From positions 1-18,893 of the forward strand of contig CBFDBQ010000043.1 in NCBI GenBank assembly GCA_965603095.1: DNA of 18,893 nucleotides. Reading direction: 5' to 3'. Positions within the stretch are counted from its first letter, which is position 1; each line of letters starts with the position of its first letter. Below, piece by piece: positions 16,541-18,893 of the stretch. The notes beneath the pieces were generated by a model, which made no database searches, was not told the DNA's origin, and saw nothing but the letters and a program-made list of their open reading frames with translations. A program made the position numbers and the translations under genes. Source of the DNA: DAOVVL01 sp965603095 (GTDB lineage: Bacteria > Pseudomonadota > Alphaproteobacteria > Rhodospirillales > Magnetovibrionaceae).

Positions 16541-16581
16541 GATCGTTAGTTTTTTTGCGTGAATGGTGTCCGTAGCAAACA

Positions 16582-16593
16582 ATGGTTAACCAT
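16582..16593. repeat. 12-bp perfect palindrome overlapping the small ORF start
   Basis: ATGGTTAACCAT is a perfect 12-bp inverted repeat. Its last two bases form the first two bases of the ATG at 16592. It could be an operator or simply chance. Confidence 0.4.
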
Positions 16594-16720
16594 GAATATG
16601 AAATTAATAATTTTAAGAGTGGCAACGGCACTAGACGTCGGACTTTTTTACTTCCAGGGCGCAAACCAATCCATTGATAAAGAAACCTCGACCACTGATG
16701 GTCCTGTTAGCTGTAAATGA
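16592..16720 (+). CDS. small 42-residue ORF coupled to the methyltransferase gene
   Basis: This encodes 42 residues: MNMKLIILRVATALDVGLFY, then a polar tail ending DGPVSCK. The front half is hydrophobic enough for a single membrane segment or signal anchor. The stop TGA at 16718-16720 overlaps the ATG at 16717 (ATGA), the same junction type used between the next two genes. This argues for translation, although no strong ribosome site is visible upstream. It lies 51 bp inside the broken tRNA junction. It could instead be the surviving tail of a longer gene. No family is recognised. Confidence 0.4.
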   Translation: MNMKLIILRVATALDVGLFYFQGANQSIDKETSTTDGPVSCK

Positions 16721-17379
16721 TGAATCAAATTACTTCCCTTTCCTGTCCGCTTTGTGGCAATTATAACGCTTTGTCATTTCATCACGACAAGTTTCGTGAA
16801 TATGTCCAGTGCAGGACCTGTGATCTGGTGTTTGTGCCCAAAGCTTTTCATCTATCTACTGATGCTGAAAAAAAGTATTATGATCTTCATGAAAACCATC
16901 CCGATGATCCGGGCTATCGCACATTCCTCAGCAAACTGTTTGAACCTCTCAATCAGCACTTAAGCCCCAAGTCCCATGGCCTAGACTTCGGCTGTGGCCC
17001 AGGCCCAGCGTTGCCAAAACTGTTTGAAGAGGCCGGCCACTCCATGGCTCTGCACGACCTTTACTATGCTCCTGACACAGCCGTGCTTTCAAATAGCTAC
17101 GATTTCATAACAATGAGCGAAGTGGTTGAGCATTTGGCCGAACCGGGCAAAGTCTTAGACGATCTATGGGCCAATTTGAACGCGGGAAGCAGGCTGGGAA
17201 TCATGACAAAACGTGTCCGCAATGCAGAGGCCTTTAAGACATGGCACTACATCACGGACCCGACCCACATTTGCTATTTCTCAGTGCCAACGTTTCAGTG
17301 GTTGGCCAAACGTTGGTCGGCCAAACTTATTATTTCCGGAGACGATGTGGTATTGATGCAGAAAGGAAAACGTAGATGA
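16717..17379 (+). CDS. class I SAM-dependent methyltransferase with N-terminal CxxC...CxxC zinc ribbon
   Basis: A 220-residue cytosolic protein. The N-terminus carries Cys10/Cys13 (SCPLCGNY) and Cys32/Cys35 (QCRTCDLVF), a zinc-ribbon-like head. A Methyltransf_23-type domain follows: motif I LDFGCGPGPALP (about residues 89-100), motif II LHDLYYAP, and the post-motif ITMSEVVEHLAEPGKVLDDLW. The C-terminal DPTHICYFSVPTFQWLAKRW is also common in this family. The methyl acceptor is unknown. It begins in the stop of the 42-residue ORF and ends in the start of the GST gene (ATGA at 17376-17379), so all three look like one coupled unit. ATG at 16717 or 16720 may be used. Confidence 0.85.
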   Translation: MMNQITSLSCPLCGNYNALSFHHDKFREYVQCRTCDLVFVPKAFHLSTDAEKKYYDLHENHPDDPGYRTFLSKLFEPLNQHLSPKSHGLDFGCGPGPALPKLFEEAGHSMALHDLYYAPDTAVLSNSYDFITMSEVVEHLAEPGKVLDDLWANLNAGSRLGIMTKRVRNAEAFKTWHYITDPTHICYFSVPTFQWLAKRWSAKLIISGDDVVLMQKGKRR

Positions 17380-18299
17380 GCAGTGGTCAAATTATATTTC
17401 ATCATTATCCACAGTCCCCCGTGTCCGAAAAAGTCCGGGTTGTATTCGGTATGAAGGGTTTGACTTGGAAGTCCGTGATGATTCCACGTCTACCGCCGAA
17501 ACCGAATTTGATGCCGCTGACCGGGGGCTATCGTCTGACTCCGGTGATGCAGATCGGTGCCGATATCTATTGCGATACCAAATGTATCATCCATGAGCTT
17601 GAGCGCCGCTTTCCTCATCCGACCCAATTTCTAGATAAGGTCGAGGGCCTGCCTTGGGGTGTCGGACAATGGGTCGATGAACCGCTATTTAAGGACGTGG
17701 TCACTGTGGCGTTGGTTGAAATGAGCCCCAACATGCCGCCGGAATTTCTGGCTGATCGTGGCCCTCTCTATTTTGGCCCCGATTTTTCTCTGGAATCCAT
17801 TAAAGCCAAATATACGGAATGTCTTGCCAATGTCAGCGCCCAGTTCACCTTGATGGATGAATGTCTTAAATCCAGAGATTTCATGCTTGGGCGGGAAGCA
17901 GGATTGCCCGATGCGCTGGCTTATTATTTGGTCTGGTTCCTGCGCGACAGAATGGCCGAAGGAGATCAGTTCTTGGGGCAGTTCAAAAATCTAGTGGATT
18001 GGGAACAACGGATTAAAGGCATCGGTCACGGCAATCCGCAAGAGATGAGTGACCTAGAAGCACTAGACATCGCTAAAAATGCCGAACCGCAAACGCCGGA
18101 ACAAGTTGATCCAGACGACCAGCTCGGACTTAATGTGGGGGACCACATCTCCATCGAACCCATCACTGGCGGGCCACAAGTAGCGGGAACCCTACGCAGC
18201 CTTTCATCCGACCGCCTCGCCGTTTTGCATGAAAGTGAACAGGCTGGACAGGTGTGCATCAACTTCCCTCGCTTGGGGTACAGGGTTACACGGATGTAG
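17376..18299 (+). CDS. GST-fold protein with extra C-terminal domain
   Basis: A 307-residue protein. Residues 1-85 form a GST thioredoxin-like domain (IIFHHYPQSPVSEKVRVVFGMKGL, LTPVMQIGADIYCDTKCIIHELE), and residues 90-230 form the helical domain (MLGREAGLPDALAYYLVWFLRD). After about residue 245 (TPEQVDPDDQLGLNV) comes a further small domain of about 55 residues, GDHISIEPITGGPQVAGTLRSLSSDRLAVLHESEQAGQ, which reads as a short beta barrel. It resembles a nucleotide- or ligand-binding add-on and is absent from classical GSTs. No Cys, Ser or Tyr can be named with confidence as catalytic. Its start overlaps the methyltransferase stop. Confidence 0.85.
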   Translation: MSSGQIIFHHYPQSPVSEKVRVVFGMKGLTWKSVMIPRLPPKPNLMPLTGGYRLTPVMQIGADIYCDTKCIIHELERRFPHPTQFLDKVEGLPWGVGQWVDEPLFKDVVTVALVEMSPNMPPEFLADRGPLYFGPDFSLESIKAKYTECLANVSAQFTLMDECLKSRDFMLGREAGLPDALAYYLVWFLRDRMAEGDQFLGQFKNLVDWEQRIKGIGHGNPQEMSDLEALDIAKNAEPQTPEQVDPDDQLGLNVGDHISIEPITGGPQVAGTLRSLSSDRLAVLHESEQAGQVCINFPRLGYRVTRM

Positions 18300-18630
18300 G
18301 ACGCTTACGTTTGCTGGTATTGTTCAGCCTTGGCTCGGAATACAAGATGACCGCATCAAATTGAGTTCTTTATATAAGATTATTAAAGGTGTCATTTCGT
18401 TGATAAATGGCTGCTATTGCGCCCATTAAGGCTGGTGCTAATATTTTAAATTGAAGACAGCCTAGTATTGCAGAAGTTCGTGATGCTGGCGGAGGAAGCC
18501 GTTTACTGCATGGCCACCCCCTAGAACATTTCTGGGACAGCCCTAAAAAATTAGCTGTATGTGACCACCATCACTTTGCCTAAGCCCGGGCGCAGGGAAT
18601 AACCTCGCTCCGGACACGACGGATTATTTT

Positions 18631-18709
18631 CCAACAGCTGAACGTTGTCTTAGTACAAGCTTCAGAGTTGGTTCAAGTCCGAGAGCGTATAACGGGTCCA
18701 ACGCTGAAG
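18631..18709 (+). repeat. three copies of a CCAAC-n-CTGAAG motif in direct and inverted order
   Basis: CCAACAGCTGAA lies at 18631-18642, its near complement CTTCAGAGTTGG at 18660-18671, and CCAACGCTGAAG at 18698-18709. The middle copy can pair with either flank: 18661-18671 with 18631-18642, or 18660-18671 with 18698-18709 (11 pairs, one mismatch). The two folds exclude each other. Confidence 0.7.
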
Positions 18710-18801
18710 AACGGCACCGGCCGCAAGCCGGTAACAAGATGGCCTCTCACGGGCATTCGTACTGAAAAACAGAAATTGAATGCATATTCCAGCACTATTT
18801 C

Positions 18802-18824
18802 AGTATGGGCGTGCCATATTTTTT
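18802..18824 (+). terminator. weak intrinsic-terminator-like hairpin before the last ORF
   Basis: AGTATGG (18802-18808) can pair with CCATATT (18814-18820, one G-U), leaving loop GCGTG and a run of T to 18824. The stem is short and AT-rich. Its left arm overlaps the right arm (TTTCAGTA, 18798-18805) of the preceding hairpin, so the two cannot form together. Confidence 0.35.
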
Positions 18825-18858
18825 AACAGCATCAACCTCTATACATAGGATAAACATC

Positions 18859-18893
18859 ATGAAAAATAACACCCCCAAGACCGAACTTTCCCC
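18859..18893 (+). CDS. 5' end of an unidentified protein (cut by window edge)
   Basis: ATG at 18859 opens a frame reading MKNNTPKTELS to the window end. TAGGA about nine bases upstream is a reasonable ribosome site. Eleven residues are too few for identification. The polar, PKTE-containing N-terminus and the structured RNA in front would suit a retroelement reverse transcriptase/maturase, but this is a guess. Confidence 0.5.
   Translation, partial: MKNNTPKTELS

Larger units (their letters stand above)
18300..18858 (+). ncRNA. gene-free, hairpin-dense stretch; candidate structured RNA or leader
   Basis: No convincing ORF is present. In order, possible hairpins pair 18429-18434 with 18458-18463, 18519-18526 with 18530-18536, 18537-18541 with 18554-18558, and 18561-18564 with 18571-18574. 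A strong one spans 18586-18613 (10 pairs, two bulges, loop GAATAA). Then come 18660-18671 with 18698-18709, 18716-18721 with 18727-18732 (ACCGGC/GCCGGT), and 18760-18767 with 18798-18805. Such density over 400 nt, directly before an ORF at 18859, suggests a folded RNA. Candidates are the 5' part of a group II intron or other retroelement RNA, or an attenuator leader. I recognise no known riboswitch, RNase P, SRP or tmRNA signature. The first 120 nt after 18300 show nothing clear. Confidence 0.4.

Noticed and set aside
16541..16716. A group I intron interrupting tRNA-Arg
   Set aside because: Bacterial tRNA-Arg genes can hold group I introns, and ACTAGACG at 16639-16650 faintly recalls a conserved element. 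However, no internal guide sequence pairs with the 5' exon and no 3' exon follows.
18455..18583. A 42-codon open stretch (…RLLHGHPLEHFWDSPKK…) ending at TAA 18581-18583
   Set aside because: It has no start codon after the preceding stop, lies inside the hairpin-rich region, and matches no family I know. It is more likely chance than a gene fragment.
18667..18683. GTTGGTTCAAGTCC as a tRNA or tmRNA T-arm, possibly the missing 3' half of tRNA-Arg
   Set aside because: The T-stem has only four pairs. No anticodon or acceptor strand and no CCA in the right place accompany it, and it does not match the tRNA-Arg 5' acceptor strand at 16506.

Overview
The window reads as a chromosomal segment of an alphaproteobacterium with a moderately low GC content, followed by the left part of an apparent mobile or acquired region. 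The lineage call rests on an FzlA-type GST-fold division protein (known from alphaproteobacteria), a zf-CHCC mini-protein beside polA, an MsrPQ pair, a TrhP/YegQ-like U32 protein, and weak Shine-Dalgarno sequences with several TTG starts. I cannot name the genus.

Layout of the backbone, 1-16505. A glycosyltransferase truncated by the window edge (minus strand) faces an ABHD10-like serine hydrolase that overlaps a beta-carbonic anhydrase gene. Next come a convergent NAD-dependent epimerase (YeeZ-like), an exported TPR protein, an unrecognised 169-residue protein and fzlA (minus). The divergent msrP-msrQ operon encodes periplasmic methionine-sulfoxide repair. A minus-strand run of zf-CHCC protein, polA and a 129-residue conserved-looking protein follows. 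It is divergent from an ABC-2-type ATPase gene that has no permease beside it. A small four-cysteine protein has its own probable promoter. Then come a U32 RNA-hydroxylase-like gene (minus), a second GST-fold protein and an ABC-F ATPase (Uup).

The right end, 16506-18893, is different. The first 35 nt of a tRNA-Arg gene (16506-16540) stop inside the anticodon loop and no 3' half follows before the window ends. The simplest reading is an integration junction. Beyond it lies a tightly coupled cassette: a 42-residue ORF, a methyltransferase with a CxxC...CxxC head, and a third GST-fold protein with an extra C-terminal domain. The genes overlap at ATGA junctions. After it comes about 560 nt without a gene, dense in hairpins, including three copies of a CCAAC-n-CTGAAG motif that can form two alternative stems. 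A terminator-like hairpin then stands just upstream of an ORF that begins at 18859 and is cut by the window. The hairpin array resembles the 5' RNA part of a retroelement (group II intron or retron) or a long attenuator leader. This is inference, because the ORF's identity lies outside the window.

Most of the window is ordinary housekeeping sequence. The parts most worth a second look are the broken tRNA-Arg, the methyltransferase-GST cassette and the structured RNA before 18859.
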